Positions 1-8,096 of a stretch of 35,129 bases of DNA are shown one piece after another. Below the pieces are notes generated by a model that worked only from the letters and a program-made list of their open reading frames with translations, made no database searches and had not been told where the DNA came from. Origin of the DNA: Clostridiales bacterium. GTDB taxonomy: Bacteria; Bacillota; Clostridia; Clostridiales; Clostridiaceae. Each line of letters opens with the position of its first letter. The stretch's first letter is position 1. The translations under genes and the position numbers were made by a program. The stretch is from positions 1 to 35,129 of the forward strand of contig JAAYPK010000034.1 of the NCBI GenBank assembly GCA_012519845.1, read 5' to 3'.

Positions 1-2
1 AA

Positions 3-461
3 TATATTAAGAATGTAAATTCATATTCAACAAAAATAGAATACACAATTAGAAATTCTAAAGGGTATTATGTAGAAGAAGTTGAAGCAAAATATAATAA
101 GGGAAATGGAATGACTGTTATTTTTCCGGATAATAAGATTAAGATATATAAAGATGAATTTATAAGTATTAATGAAAAAAATCTTGAATATGATTTAAAC
201 TCTGATTCGGATTTATTATTTCCTTTAGGATTTATTAATAAAATATTGGAGGGAAATATAAGTAATATAGATGAAAAGACAGAAGAATGGGGGGATATTA
301 AATATTTAGATATAGATATTGAATTGGACAGTAAAAATAATCATATGAAGAAAATAAAGGTATATATCAACAAAGGGGACAAGACTCCAATACTTATAAA
401 AGTTTTTGATAAAGACAATTGTGAGAAAGTAACTATAAAATTTAAAGACTTTAATTTTTAA
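3..461 (+). CDS. GerS-like lipoprotein, C-terminal part (5' end outside window)
   Basis: The reading frame is open to the left edge, so this is the C-terminal part (about 152 residues) of a longer protein; the first internal ATG at 111 is not a credible start because coding sequence continues upstream without a stop. The fragment is rich in short beta-strand-like stretches, Lys, Asp and Asn, and ends in a strand typical of LolA-like folds (roughly IKVFDKDNCEKVTIKFKDF). Germination lipoproteins of the GerS type in clostridia have this composition and often lie just upstream of alr and a MazEF pair; here mazEF follows but alr is absent. The signal peptide and lipobox would be outside the window, so the family call is an inference from context and C-terminal style. 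An unrelated LolA-like lipoprotein is possible. Confidence 0.5.
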   Translation, partial: YIKNVNSYSTKIEYTIRNSKGYYVEEVEAKYNKGNGMTVIFPDNKIKIYKDEFISINEKNLEYDLNSDSDLLFPLGFINKILEGNISNIDEKTEEWGDIKYLDIDIELDSKNNHMKKIKVYINKGDKTPILIKVFDKDNCEKVTIKFKDFNF

Positions 462-555
462 TTGTGTTTAAATGAAAAAATTAAAGGCTACATAGAAATT
501 AACAATGTAAAATAACTGATAATAAAGAATAATTTGTAAATTAATACGGTTATCT

Positions 556-585
556 TTGACATAATGACATAATTTGCAATATAAT
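556..585 (+). promoter_or_regulatory. sigma-A promoter of the mazEF pair
   Basis: TTGACA at 556-561 and TATAAT at 580-585 are both perfect consensus hexamers separated by 18 bases. They lie about 40 bases upstream of the antitoxin start, so mazEF has its own promoter independent of the upstream lipoprotein gene. Confidence 0.8.
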
Positions 586-622
586 TTATATATATTACTC
601 TTTACTATCAGGAGGATTGGAT

Positions 623-853
623 ATGTTAATTTATGAGGAGTACCGTAATTTTTTAAAAAAAATAATGGAAGACGATAAAAGTAGTAAATTATTTAGTAAT
701 GAAACAATACAATATAATAATGAAGAAGAATTATTTAATAATATAAAAAATGGATATATAGCGATGGGAAGTATTAATTTGCAAGATGCAAATAATGGCA
801 TAAATGAACTTATTGAAATGAAAGAATATGAAACATGGCTTAGCGGAGAGTGA
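623..853 (+). CDS. MazE-like antitoxin with divergent N-terminus
   Basis: This is a 76-residue protein. The ATG at 623 is chosen over the upstream in-frame TTG at 617 because AGGAGG (610-615) is 7 bases from the ATG and only 1 from the TTG. The C-terminal half ([11 protein letters not shown], then [12 protein letters not shown]) has the pattern of clostridial EndoAI/MazE antitoxins, the region that wraps the toxin. The N-terminal half lacks the usual Lys/Arg-rich strand followed by an SEFIREA-type helix of the ribbon-helix-helix domain and is instead acidic and Asn-rich. The stop overlaps the reading frame of the MazF toxin, as expected of a co-translated pair. The antitoxin role rests on the C-terminal motif and on the neighbour. 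The DNA-binding (autorepressor) function may be lost or strongly diverged. Confidence 0.65.
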   Translation: MLIYEEYRNFLKKIMEDDKSSKLFSNETIQYNNEEELFNNIKNGYIAMGSINLQDANNGINELIEMKEYETWLSGE

Positions 854-861
854 TTTTTCAA

Positions 862-1215
862 ATGACGACTATGGTAGTAAAAAGAGGAGATATATTTTAT
901 GCAGATTTAAGCCCTGTTATTGGATCAGAGCAAGGTGGAATAAGACCTGTAATTATAATGCAAAATGATATAGGGAATAGATATAGTCCAACAGTTATTG
1001 TGGCAGCAATAACCTCTCAAATAAATAAGGCGAAATTACCAACACATGTTGAAATTTCTTCAATTGAATATGGATTAAATAGAGATTCTGTTGTTTTACT
1101 TGAACAAATTAGAACATTAGATAAAAAGAGATTAAAAGAAAAAATTGGTCATATGACAGATTCTGATATGCAAAAAGTAAATAAAGCTTTACTGATTAGT
1201 TTAAGCTTAATATAA
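862..1215 (+). CDS. mazF: MazF/EndoA endoribonuclease toxin
   Basis: This is a sequence-specific mRNA interferase of the MazF/PemK family, which cleaves single-stranded mRNA when freed from its antitoxin. Recognised by the N-terminal [20 protein letters not shown], the [12 protein letters not shown] segment with the conserved Arg, and the [12 protein letters not shown] strand. It is 117 residues from the ATG at 862, a normal family length. GTG at 850 and ATG at 871 are alternative in-frame starts; 862 gives the usual M-x2-x-VVKRGD start and is about 11 bases from GGAGAG at 845-850. It is coupled to the antitoxin gene, whose stop codon lies at 851-853. The protein looks intact. Confidence 0.93.
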   Translation: MTTMVVKRGDIFYADLSPVIGSEQGGIRPVIIMQNDIGNRYSPTVIVAAITSQINKAKLPTHVEISSIEYGLNRDSVVLLEQIRTLDKKRLKEKIGHMTDSDMQKVNKALLISLSLI

Positions 1216-1232
1216 AAATCAAAATAAATAGA

Positions 1233-1278
1233 ACGTCAATTTGTAAAAAAAATTTCAAAATGACGTTTTATTTTTTTG
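1233..1278 (+). terminator. intrinsic terminator after mazF
   Basis: The arm 1233-1244 (AACGTCAATTTG) pairs with 1257-1268 (CAAAATGACGTT), 12 positions with one mismatch, followed by a T-rich run. It closes the mazEF transcript. Confidence 0.8.
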
Positions 1279-1342
1279 ATTCTACAGAAACTATAATTGT
1301 TTATACTTCAGGTTAATCTAATAATAAGGAGAGTTGCTTTAA

Positions 1343-1376
1343 AAACAATTAAATAGTATATACTATTTAATTGTTT
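1343..1376. promoter_or_regulatory. 34-bp perfect palindrome, candidate operator of the transketolase genes
   Basis: AAACAATTAAATAGTAT (1343-1359) is followed at once by its exact reverse complement (1360-1376). No T run follows on the + strand, so it does not look like a terminator of mazEF, which already has one at 1233-1278. The core TAAATAGTATATAC (1350-1363) recurs exactly at 1402-1415, 52 bases downstream, over the presumed -35 region of the transketolase promoter. A repressor or activator site is the simplest reading. The regulator is not identified. Confidence 0.55.
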
Positions 1377-1401
1377 AGAAGAAAAAAGTATATCAAATAT
1401 A

Positions 1402-1439
1402 TAAATAGTATATACAAAGATTGAAAAATATGTTATTAT
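1402..1439 (+). promoter_or_regulatory. transketolase promoter with second operator-like half site
   Basis: TATACA (1411-1416) and TATTAT (1434-1439) are separated by 17 bases and form a moderate sigma-A promoter. The -35 box lies within the second copy (1402-1415) of the core of the 34-bp palindrome, so a protein bound there would occlude polymerase. Confidence 0.5.
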
Positions 1440-1482
1440 GGGAATGTAAAAAGGAAGGATTATTTATCTAGGAGGAAATACA

Positions 1483-2304
1483 ATGAAAAGTAAACAAGAA
1501 TTAGTGGAGATTTCTAAGCAAATTAGAAAAGATATTGTTGAAATGTTAACTGAATCAGCATCAGGGCATCCAGGAGGATCATTATCTGCAGCAGATATAA
1601 TAACTACATTATATTTCAAGGAACTTAATATAGATCCTAAAAATCCAAAAGCTGAAAATAGAGATAGATTTGTGTTATCAAAAGGACATGCAGCACCAGT
1701 TTTATATAGTGCATTAGCAAGAAGAGGCTTTTTTGATCCTAAGGAATTAAAAACATTGAGAAAAATTGGTTCTAGGTTACAAGGACATCCTAATATGAAT
1801 GACGTACCAGGAATTGATATGTCAACAGGTTCGTTAGGACAAGGTATTTCAGCAGCAGTAGGAATGGCTTTAGCAGGAAAGACTGATAATAAATCATATA
1901 GAGTTTATGCTTTATTAGGAGATGGTGAATTAGAAGAAGGTCAAGTATGGGAAGCATCAATGGCAGCTGCACATTACAAACTAGATAATATGACAATATT
2001 TATAGATTCAAATGGACTTCAAATTGATGGAGAAGTTACAAAGGTAATGAATCCATCACCAATAGATAAAAAATTCCAAGCCTTTGGATGGAATGTATTA
2101 ATTATAGATGGTCATAATTATGATGAAATAATAGATGCAATAGAAAAGGCTAAAAATCATAAAGGACAACCAACTGCAATAGTTTGTAAAACTATAAAAG
2201 GTAAAGGTGTATCATTTATGGAAAATGAAGCTTCTTGGCATGGAACAGCACCAACCAAAGAACAATGTGACAAGGCACTTTCAGAAATAGGAGGAAATCT
2301 ATAA
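1483..2304 (+). CDS. transketolase, N-terminal (TPP-binding) subunit
   Basis: This is the first half of a split transketolase of the non-oxidative pentose phosphate pathway, moving two-carbon ketol units between sugar phosphates in the cytosol. At 273 residues it carries the thiamine diphosphate domain: SGHPGGSLSAADI near the start, KGHAAPVLYSALA, and the GDG...N motif (GDGELEEGQVWEAS, with IDSNGLQIDG after it). The start ATG follows AGGAGG at normal spacing. Its stop overlaps the start of the C-terminal subunit by one base (TAATG), so the two are translationally coupled and probably form a heteromeric enzyme. Split transketolases are common in Firmicutes and archaea; nothing appears to be missing. 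Confidence 0.95.
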   Translation: MKSKQELVEISKQIRKDIVEMLTESASGHPGGSLSAADIITTLYFKELNIDPKNPKAENRDRFVLSKGHAAPVLYSALARRGFFDPKELKTLRKIGSRLQGHPNMNDVPGIDMSTGSLGQGISAAVGMALAGKTDNKSYRVYALLGDGELEEGQVWEASMAAAHYKLDNMTIFIDSNGLQIDGEVTKVMNPSPIDKKFQAFGWNVLIIDGHNYDEIIDAIEKAKNHKGQPTAIVCKTIKGKGVSFMENEASWHGTAPTKEQCDKALSEIGGNL

Positions 2305-3248
2305 TGAGTAATAAGATTGCAACAAGAGAAGCCTATGGTAAGGCATTAAAAGAGTTAGCAGCTATTAATAAAAAAGTTGTGGTATTAGATGCTGATTTAT
2401 CCAAATCTACTAAAACAGCAGATTTTAAAGCTGTTGCACCAGAAAGATTTTTTAATATGGGAATAGCTGAAGGAAATATGATGGGAGTTGCAGCGGGAAT
2501 GTCAACATGTGGTAAAATACCATATGTAAGTACTTTTGCTATGTTTGCTGCAGGAAGAGCTTTTGAGCAAATTAGAAATTCAATTTGTTATCCTAATTTA
2601 AATGTAAAAATATGTGCTACACATGCTGGATTAACTGTTGGTGAAGATGGAGCATCTCACCAAGCAATAGAAGATATATCATTAATGAGAAGTGTTCCTA
2701 ATATGACAGTTATTAATCCTGCAGATGACATTGAAACTGAAGCAGCAATAAAGGCTATTTCGGAATATAATGGACCTTGTTATGTAAGACTTGGAAGAAT
2801 GGCTGTAGATAGAGTAAATGATATTGAAAATTATAAATTTGAAATTGGAAAAGGTGTAAAATTAGCAGAGGGTAAAGATGTAACAATTATAGCAACAGGA
2901 ATTATGGTTGAAGCAGCATTAAAAGCAAAAAATGAATTAAAATCTGAAGGAATTGAAGCTACAGTAATTAATATACATACTATTAAGCCAATAGATAGTG
3001 AATTAATTATTGAAAGCGCTAAAAATACAGGAGCAATAGTTACAGCTGAGGAGCATAACATTATTGGTGGTCTTGGATCAGCAGTAGCAGAAGTTGTTTC
3101 AGAAAATTATCCGGTACCAGTCTTAAGAGTTGGTGTTAAGGATACATTTGGTGAAAGTGGAAAGCCAAATGAATTATTAGTAAAATACGGATTAACATCT
3201 GATGACATAAAGAAAATGGTAAAGAAAGCAGTATCATTAAAAAAATAA
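2304..3248 (+). CDS. transketolase, C-terminal subunit
   Basis: This is the second half of the split transketolase (314 residues), holding the pyrimidine-binding and C-terminal domains. Visible features are RFFNMGIAEGNMMGVAAGMS, with the Glu that activates the thiamine ring, the THAGLTVGEDGASHQAIEDI segment, a VINPADDIE stretch and the C-terminal VTAEEHNIIGGLGSAV domain. The start shares one base with the stop of the N-terminal subunit. Related 1-deoxyxylulose-5-phosphate synthase fragments share this fold, but the two-gene arrangement and motif spacing favour transketolase. Confidence 0.95.
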   Translation: MSNKIATREAYGKALKELAAINKKVVVLDADLSKSTKTADFKAVAPERFFNMGIAEGNMMGVAAGMSTCGKIPYVSTFAMFAAGRAFEQIRNSICYPNLNVKICATHAGLTVGEDGASHQAIEDISLMRSVPNMTVINPADDIETEAAIKAISEYNGPCYVRLGRMAVDRVNDIENYKFEIGKGVKLAEGKDVTIIATGIMVEAALKAKNELKSEGIEATVINIHTIKPIDSELIIESAKNTGAIVTAEEHNIIGGLGSAVAEVVSENYPVPVLRVGVKDTFGESGKPNELLVKYGLTSDDIKKMVKKAVSLKK

Positions 3249-3267
3249 GTTATCTATTAAGTTAAAT

Positions 3268-3351
3268 TAAGAAGTAAGAACTGAAAATTAAGAGTTATGG
3301 ATAGGAATTAAAGTAACTCTTAATTATTAAGTATTACTTCTTATTTTTTTT
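3268..3351 (+). terminator. bipartite terminator after transketolase, possibly an interspersed hairpin repeat
   Basis: There are two nested stems: the outer TAAGAAGTAA (3268-3277) pairs with 3334-3343, and the inner ATTAAGAGTTA (3287-3297) pairs with TAACTCTTAAT (3314-3324). A run of eight T follows (3344-3351). The 10-bp outer and 11-bp inner stems are both perfect. The arms are built from related AATTAAGA/GTTAAG units. Confidence 0.75.
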
Positions 3352-3462
3352 ATCTCCAGTATTGAAAATTTTTATTTTTGGCACTAAGGTAAAGAATACA
3401 TAAACTAATATATCGGTGGAAACATAAGTATATGTATATGTTTATGTCTGGAGGTAATGTCA

Positions 3463-4302
3463 ATGATAAAACAAAATTTAAAGATAATTATTGGAATAAT
3501 TATGGTTGCTATTTCATTAGAATATTTTTTTATACCGAACAATATTGCTTCTGGGGGAATATCTGGACTTGCAATAATAGTAAATTATGTTTTCCCTAAT
3601 ATGAATGTAAGTATTATTACATTGATATTCAATGTAATATTATTTATAATTTCATTTGTATTAATAGGAGGTGGCTTTGGGAAAAATACGATTTACACTA
3701 GTATAGGGTTATCATTTGTTATGTGGATAATTGAGGAATATTTAGGACCGTATGCAATTACTGATGATATAATGCTTGCAACAATATTTGGCTCTATTAT
3801 TTCAGCCATTGGGACTGCTATTGTGTTTAACAATAATTCTTCAACAGGTGGTACAGATATAATAGCTAAAATATTAAATAAATATTTTGAATTAGATCTT
3901 GGAAAAGGATTGCTCATTGTAGATTGTGTAATAACATTAATAGCAGTGTTTATTTTAGGAGTAGATGAAGGATTATATTCTTTTTTAAGTGTTATAATAT
4001 TAGGGATTTCTGTAGATAGATTTATTGATGGGCTTAATACAAGTAAAGAAGTTATTATTATGAGCACAGAAATTGAGAAAATTAGTGAATATATTTTAAA
4101 TAATTTAGAACGAGGCTGTACATATCTAAAATGCGAAGGAGCATATTCGAAAAAGGATTTTAAAGCTATATATTCTGTAATGGGTAGAAATGAATACATA
4201 AAGTTAAAAAAATTTATTTTGCAACATGATAATAAAGCATTTATTAGTGTAAGAGAGTCATATGAGATATTTGGAGAAGGTTTTAAAAAAATGAATGATT
4301 AA
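3463..4302 (+). CDS. YitT-family membrane protein (copy 1)
   Basis: This is a polytopic membrane protein of the YitT family (a DUF161-type membrane region followed by a cytosolic DUF2179 domain); its transported substrate or role is unknown. The ATG at 3463 is preferred over 3457 because GGAGG (3450-3454) is 8 bases from it; this gives 279 residues, aligned with the start of the next gene. The N-terminal two thirds contain about five or six hydrophobic segments and the family motifs IPNNIASGGISGLAIIV and NNNSSTGGTDIIAKIL. The C-terminal about 80 residues are soluble (EIEKISEYILNNLERGCTYLKCEGAYSKKD). A weak inverted repeat, ACATAA/TTATGT (3422-3447), sits just ahead of the ribosome site. The stop is 12 bases before the start of copy 2. 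Confidence 0.9.
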   Translation: MIKQNLKIIIGIIMVAISLEYFFIPNNIASGGISGLAIIVNYVFPNMNVSIITLIFNVILFIISFVLIGGGFGKNTIYTSIGLSFVMWIIEEYLGPYAITDDIMLATIFGSIISAIGTAIVFNNNSSTGGTDIIAKILNKYFELDLGKGLLIVDCVITLIAVFILGVDEGLYSFLSVIILGISVDRFIDGLNTSKEVIIMSTEIEKISEYILNNLERGCTYLKCEGAYSKKDFKAIYSVMGRNEYIKLKKFILQHDNKAFISVRESYEIFGEGFKKMND

Positions 4303-4314
4303 AAGGAGATATAA

Positions 4315-5157
4315 ATGAAAATCGTTAAGGATTACTTATTAATTACAATTGGGATAATACTGGTAGCAATAGGGCTTGAATATTTCTTTTTCCCTAATGA
4401 AATTGCATCAGGTGGAGTATCAGGTTTAGCATTGATTTTATATGATTTAATTGGAGTGAAGCCGGGGATTGTAATGATAATCAGTAATATAATACTATTT
4501 ATTATTGCGTTTATTTTTTTAGGTGGAAGTTTTGGAGTAAAAAGTATATATGCGAGTTTTGGACTATCTTTTATAATGTCTATAATAGAAAAATTGTTTA
4601 ATCCGGTAGGAATTACGAATAATTTGATATTAGCAACTATATTTGGAAGTGTTATTCTAGGCATGGGGGTAGCAATAGTTTTTTCACAAGGGGCATCTAC
4701 AGGAGGCACAAATATTATAGCTGCTATGCTTTCTAAGTATGGGAATATGGACATAGGAAAAGGAATATTAATATCTGATTCTCTTGTGATTATATTAGCA
4801 TTATATACTTTTGGTGCTGAACTTGGAATGTTTGGATTATTAAGTGTTTATCTTACAAGCATAATTATTGATAAATTTATAGATGGTTTTAACTCGTGTA
4901 AACAAGTTATGATATTTACGGATAGGGAAGAACTAGTAGTAAACTATATTATGAAAGATGTGGATAGAGGATGTACTGTATTTAAAGGAAAAGGTGGTTT
5001 TACTAGAGAAGAAAACATAGTTATCTTTACTGTATTAGACAGACGGCAATTTATAAAATTAAAGAAATTCATGAAACAATATAATCCTGAGGCGTTTATT
5101 ACTGTAAATGAAGCAACAGAAGTATTAGGGAAAGGTTTTAGAAATCTTTTGGATTAA
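4315..5157 (+). CDS. YitT-family membrane protein (copy 2)
   Basis: This 280-residue paralogue of the gene just upstream has the same layout: hydrophobic segments, FFPNEIASGGVSGLALIL, SQGASTGGTNIIAAML, then a soluble DUF2179-like domain (EELVVNYIMKDVDRGCTVFKGKGGF) ending in a RQFIKLKKFMKQYNPEAFITVNEATEVLG stretch that closely parallels copy 1. AAGGAG precedes the ATG, and the pair is evidently co-transcribed. The two are similar throughout but clearly diverged, indicating an old tandem duplication; two copies could assemble together or act on different ligands. No specific function can be assigned. Confidence 0.9.
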   Translation: MKIVKDYLLITIGIILVAIGLEYFFFPNEIASGGVSGLALILYDLIGVKPGIVMIISNIILFIIAFIFLGGSFGVKSIYASFGLSFIMSIIEKLFNPVGITNNLILATIFGSVILGMGVAIVFSQGASTGGTNIIAAMLSKYGNMDIGKGILISDSLVIILALYTFGAELGMFGLLSVYLTSIIIDKFIDGFNSCKQVMIFTDREELVVNYIMKDVDRGCTVFKGKGGFTREENIVIFTVLDRRQFIKLKKFMKQYNPEAFITVNEATEVLGKGFRNLLD

Positions 5158-5175
5158 TGATACTAAACAAATATG

Positions 5176-5202
5176 TTGTCCATTTATAGGATATGTTATA
5201 AT
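5176..5202 (+). promoter_or_regulatory. extended -10 promoter of ftsEX
   Basis: TGTTATAAT, an extended -10 with TATAAT at 5197-5202, lies 58 bases before ftsE. A possible -35, TTGTCC (5176-5181), is at a short 15-base spacing. Confidence 0.5.
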
Positions 5203-5260
5203 ATAAAATATATTAGTATGAATTTTGTATTGAAATATGAGAATTCTAAGGAGTGTTAAA

Positions 5261-5947
5261 ATGATAAAATTTAATAATATATCAAAGTTATATGATAATA
5301 ATGTAAAAGCATTATCAAATATTAATATGGAAATAGAAGCAGGAGATTTTGTGTTTTTAGTTGGACCGTCTGGTGCAGGAAAATCAACAATTATAAAGAT
5401 GTTATTGAAAGAAGTAGAACCTACTACGGGAAATATAACAGTGGGCAATACTGATTTATCTAAGCTTTCAAGGAAACAGATTCCATATTTCAGAAGGAAA
5501 ATAGGTATGGTTTTCCAAGACTTTAGGTTAATACAAAATCTAAATGTTTATGAGAATGTGGCTTTTGCCATGAAAGTTGTTGAAGCAACACCTCGTGAAA
5601 TAAGAAAGAGGGTACCAATAGTATTATCATTAGTAGGGTTATCACATAAATATAAGATGTTTCCTAATGAATTGTCAGGTGGAGAACAACAAAGGGTTTC
5701 CCTTGCTAGAGCAATTGTTAACAATCCAACAGTGCTAATTGCTGATGAACCAACAGGTAACTTAGATCCTGAAACAGCAAAGGAAATAATGGCATTATTA
5801 AATGATGTTAACAAAGCTGGAACTACTATATTAATGGCTACACATGCTAAGGAGATAGTTGATAGCATGAAAAAAAGAGTTATAGCATTAGAAGGTGGGA
5901 AAATAGCTAGAGACGAAAAGAGAGGTATGTACGAATATGAAGATTAA
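5261..5947 (+). CDS. ftsE: FtsE, cell-division ATP-binding protein
   Basis: This is the ATPase of the FtsEX complex, an ABC-type mechanotransmitter that couples ATP hydrolysis at the inner membrane face to peptidoglycan hydrolases during division or elongation. It is 228 residues from the ATG at 5261, chosen because AAGGAG (5248-5253) is 7 bases upstream; the in-frame ATG at 5237 lacks such a site. Motifs are Walker A (GPSGAGKST, about residue 35-43), Q-loop (VFQDFRL), ABC signature (LSGGEQQR), Walker B (VLIADEPTGNLD) and the His switch (MATHAKE). The end overlaps ftsX by 11 bases. Confidence 0.96.
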   Translation: MIKFNNISKLYDNNVKALSNINMEIEAGDFVFLVGPSGAGKSTIIKMLLKEVEPTTGNITVGNTDLSKLSRKQIPYFRRKIGMVFQDFRLIQNLNVYENVAFAMKVVEATPREIRKRVPIVLSLVGLSHKYKMFPNELSGGEQQRVSLARAIVNNPTVLIADEPTGNLDPETAKEIMALLNDVNKAGTTILMATHAKEIVDSMKKRVIALEGGKIARDEKRGMYEYED

Positions 5948-6824
5948 TACAGTAAATTACTTAGTATCAGATGCATTTAAAAGTTTGAGAAGAAATAAAA
6001 CTATTAGTTTGGCATCAGTAATTACAGTTTTTATTACATTTATTGTTTTAGGAGTATTTTCACTTATAGCACAAAATGCATCTTTAATGATAGCTGGTGT
6101 ACAAGATAAAATTGAAATAAAAGTATATCTAGATAAAGATATTAAATTAATAGATGAAAGAGAAATACAAATTAAAATTAGGGAAGAAGAAGGGGTATCT
6201 GATATTCAATATGAATCTGCAGAGCAAGCATATAAAAATGTTGAAGAAAACAACCCTAACTTTCTTAAAGGTTATACATTAGAAAAAAATCCGTTTCCAG
6301 CTTCATATATTGTTAAATTAGATGATGCAAGTAGGATTGATGATATTGTGTCAGATTTAGAAAATCTGCCAGGTGTTGAAAGTATAGGAAATCAACAAGA
6401 AATGATTGAAACAATGCAAAATGTTGTTAAAGGTGTTAAATGGATTGGAACAGGATTGTTTATTATTTTAATTGGAGTTTCTGTATTTTTAATTATGAAT
6501 ACAACAAAACTAACAGTTTATGCAAGAAGAAGAGAAGTAGGAATTATGAAATTTGTTGGTGCAACAGATTGGTTTATAAGATGGCCGTTTATTATTGAAG
6601 GAATGGTTATTGGATTTGTAGGAACACTTTTATCAATAATTCCACTTTATTTTGGATATAGGTATGTATGTGAATTATTAGCATCTTCATTATCATTTAT
6701 GATGGTGTCAATGCTTTCGCCAACTTACATTATAACTACTTTATTGTTAGAGTTTGCATTAGGAGGAATAGTAGTTGGAGGAATAGCAAGTTATTTGGCA
6801 TTAAGAAAATTCTTAAAGGTATAA
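5937..6824 (+). CDS. ftsX: FtsX, cell-division membrane protein
   Basis: This is the membrane partner of FtsE (295 residues). It has an N-terminal membrane segment (about 22-46), an extracellular domain (about 47-165, containing QDKIEIKVYLDKDI and NPFPASYIVKLDD, as in other FtsX proteins), then three more membrane segments (about 170-195, 220-245 and 265-290) separated by the cytosolic KLTVYARRREVGIMKFVGAT loop that contacts the ATPase. In Firmicutes FtsX usually activates a CwlO-type or PcsB-type hydrolase, which is not encoded nearby. The coding region overlaps ftsE and precedes the protease gene by 15 bases. Confidence 0.95.
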   Translation: MKINTVNYLVSDAFKSLRRNKTISLASVITVFITFIVLGVFSLIAQNASLMIAGVQDKIEIKVYLDKDIKLIDEREIQIKIREEEGVSDIQYESAEQAYKNVEENNPNFLKGYTLEKNPFPASYIVKLDDASRIDDIVSDLENLPGVESIGNQQEMIETMQNVVKGVKWIGTGLFIILIGVSVFLIMNTTKLTVYARRREVGIMKFVGATDWFIRWPFIIEGMVIGFVGTLLSIIPLYFGYRYVCELLASSLSFMMVSMLSPTYIITTLLLEFALGGIVVGGIASYLALRKFLKV

Positions 6825-6839
6825 TAAGGAGAATAATAA

Positions 6840-8084
6840 ATGGATAATATTGAAGAAGGCCCAAAAAAGAAAAAGTCATACAAGAAAATAATACTAAAGG
6901 GATTTGGATTAATTTTGATTATCCTTATTTCTTTTACTTTGGGAAATATAGCTATGCAACATGGTTTTATATTAGGAAAAGATAGTCAAAAATATAAAGA
7001 ATTTATGATAGCTGCAGATGAATATCCTGAATATGGGAAATTGCTAGAAGTAAGAAGGCAAATAGGTAAATTATATGTAGGAGAAATTAATGAAGAAGAC
7101 TTAGTAAATGGAGCAGCAAAAGGAATGACTAACGCCCTTAATGATCCATATACAGTTTTTATGACTACTGAAGAGTATGAAAAGTATATTGAAGACAATT
7201 CAGGAGAATTTATTGGAATAGGTGTTTATGTTACATCAAAAGATAATAATGTTGTAGTTAGTGGATTAATTGAAGGCGGCAATGCCGAAAAGGCTGGAAT
7301 ACAAACAGGGGATATTATATCTTCTGTAGACAATGAAGAAATTAATGGTGATTTAGATAAGGCAGTTTCATTAATAACAGGTAAAGAAATAAAAACATTA
7401 AGCATAGATATTGTAAGGAATGGAGAAAATATCAATATTAGTGTTGATAGAGGTAAGGTTGAAACAGTAGCAGCTAAAGGTGAAATGATTAATGATGACA
7501 TAGGATATATAATTCTTAAAAATTTTGATATGAAGAGTTCAGAGCAATTTATTGATAATGTGAAAAAACTTCAAAGTGAAGGAATGAAAGGATTAATAAT
7601 AGATCTTAGAGAAAATGGCGGAGGGTATTTGAATCAAGCAATAAATATAGGATCAATGTTTATTCCAAAAGGAGAAACCATAACATATACTTTAGACAAG
7701 AATAATAAAAAAGAGGTATATTCTTCTAGCGGTAAGAATTCAATAGATATACCATTAGTGGTGTTAATTGATGGATATTCTGCAAGTGCTTCAGAGGTAT
7801 TAACAGGGGCATTAAGAGATTATGGTCTTGCAGAAACAGTAGGAACAACAAGTTATGGGAAAGGTGTTGTTCAAAGTATATTTAAGTTAGAAGATGGCAT
7901 AGGTGGACTTAAAATAACAACTTCAAAATATTATACTCCAAATGGAGAAAATATAAATAAAACAGGAATTACTCCTGATTATGAAGTAGAATTGCCAAAG
8001 GAAATACTAAATGAAGAATATTCAAAAGAAAAAGATGTTCAGTTACAAAAAGCATTACAAGTTATGGAGGACAAAATTAAGTAG
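6840..8084 (+). CDS. S41 carboxy-terminal processing protease (CtpA/CtpB type)
   Basis: This is a membrane-anchored serine protease that trims or degrades extracytoplasmic proteins; in Bacillus the neighbour of ftsEX is CtpB, which signals across the forespore membrane to sigma-K. The protein is 414 residues. A single N-terminal hydrophobic anchor spans about 18-38 after a Lys-rich start. The PDZ domain lies at about 125-200 (VVVSGLIEGGNAEKAGIQTGDIIS). The catalytic S41 core has the Ser in SASASE (about 314-319) and the Lys in YGKG (341), plus GLIIDLRENGGGYL. All catalytic parts are present. A sporulation role is inferred from the Bacillus parallel and not seen in the sequence. Confidence 0.93.
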   Translation: MDNIEEGPKKKKSYKKIILKGFGLILIILISFTLGNIAMQHGFILGKDSQKYKEFMIAADEYPEYGKLLEVRRQIGKLYVGEINEEDLVNGAAKGMTNALNDPYTVFMTTEEYEKYIEDNSGEFIGIGVYVTSKDNNVVVSGLIEGGNAEKAGIQTGDIISSVDNEEINGDLDKAVSLITGKEIKTLSIDIVRNGENINISVDRGKVETVAAKGEMINDDIGYIILKNFDMKSSEQFIDNVKKLQSEGMKGLIIDLRENGGGYLNQAINIGSMFIPKGETITYTLDKNNKKEVYSSSGKNSIDIPLVVLIDGYSASASEVLTGALRDYGLAETVGTTSYGKGVVQSIFKLEDGIGGLKITTSKYYTPNGENINKTGITPDYEVELPKEILNEEYSKEKDVQLQKALQVMEDKIK

Positions 8085-8096
8085 GAGGCTTGGATT

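Noticed and set aside
631..861. - strand ORF opposite the antitoxin
   Set aside because: It is antisense to a gene with promoter, ribosome site and partner; its Ser/Leu/Ile-rich composition is that of an AT-rich shadow frame.
3383..3407. CATAAACTA with AC upstream as a sigma-K promoter for the YitT genes
   Set aside because: The spacing from AC to CATA is 14, shorter than the usual 16-17, and the motif is short enough to occur by chance.
3422..3447. ACATAA/TTATGT inverted repeat before the first YitT gene
   Set aside because: Only 6 bp of stem in AT-rich repeats with a 14-base loop; too weak to call a regulatory element.
3693..4199. 168-codon - strand ORF
   Set aside because: It lies entirely antisense to the first YitT gene and mirrors its hydrophobic codons; no start signal or motif.
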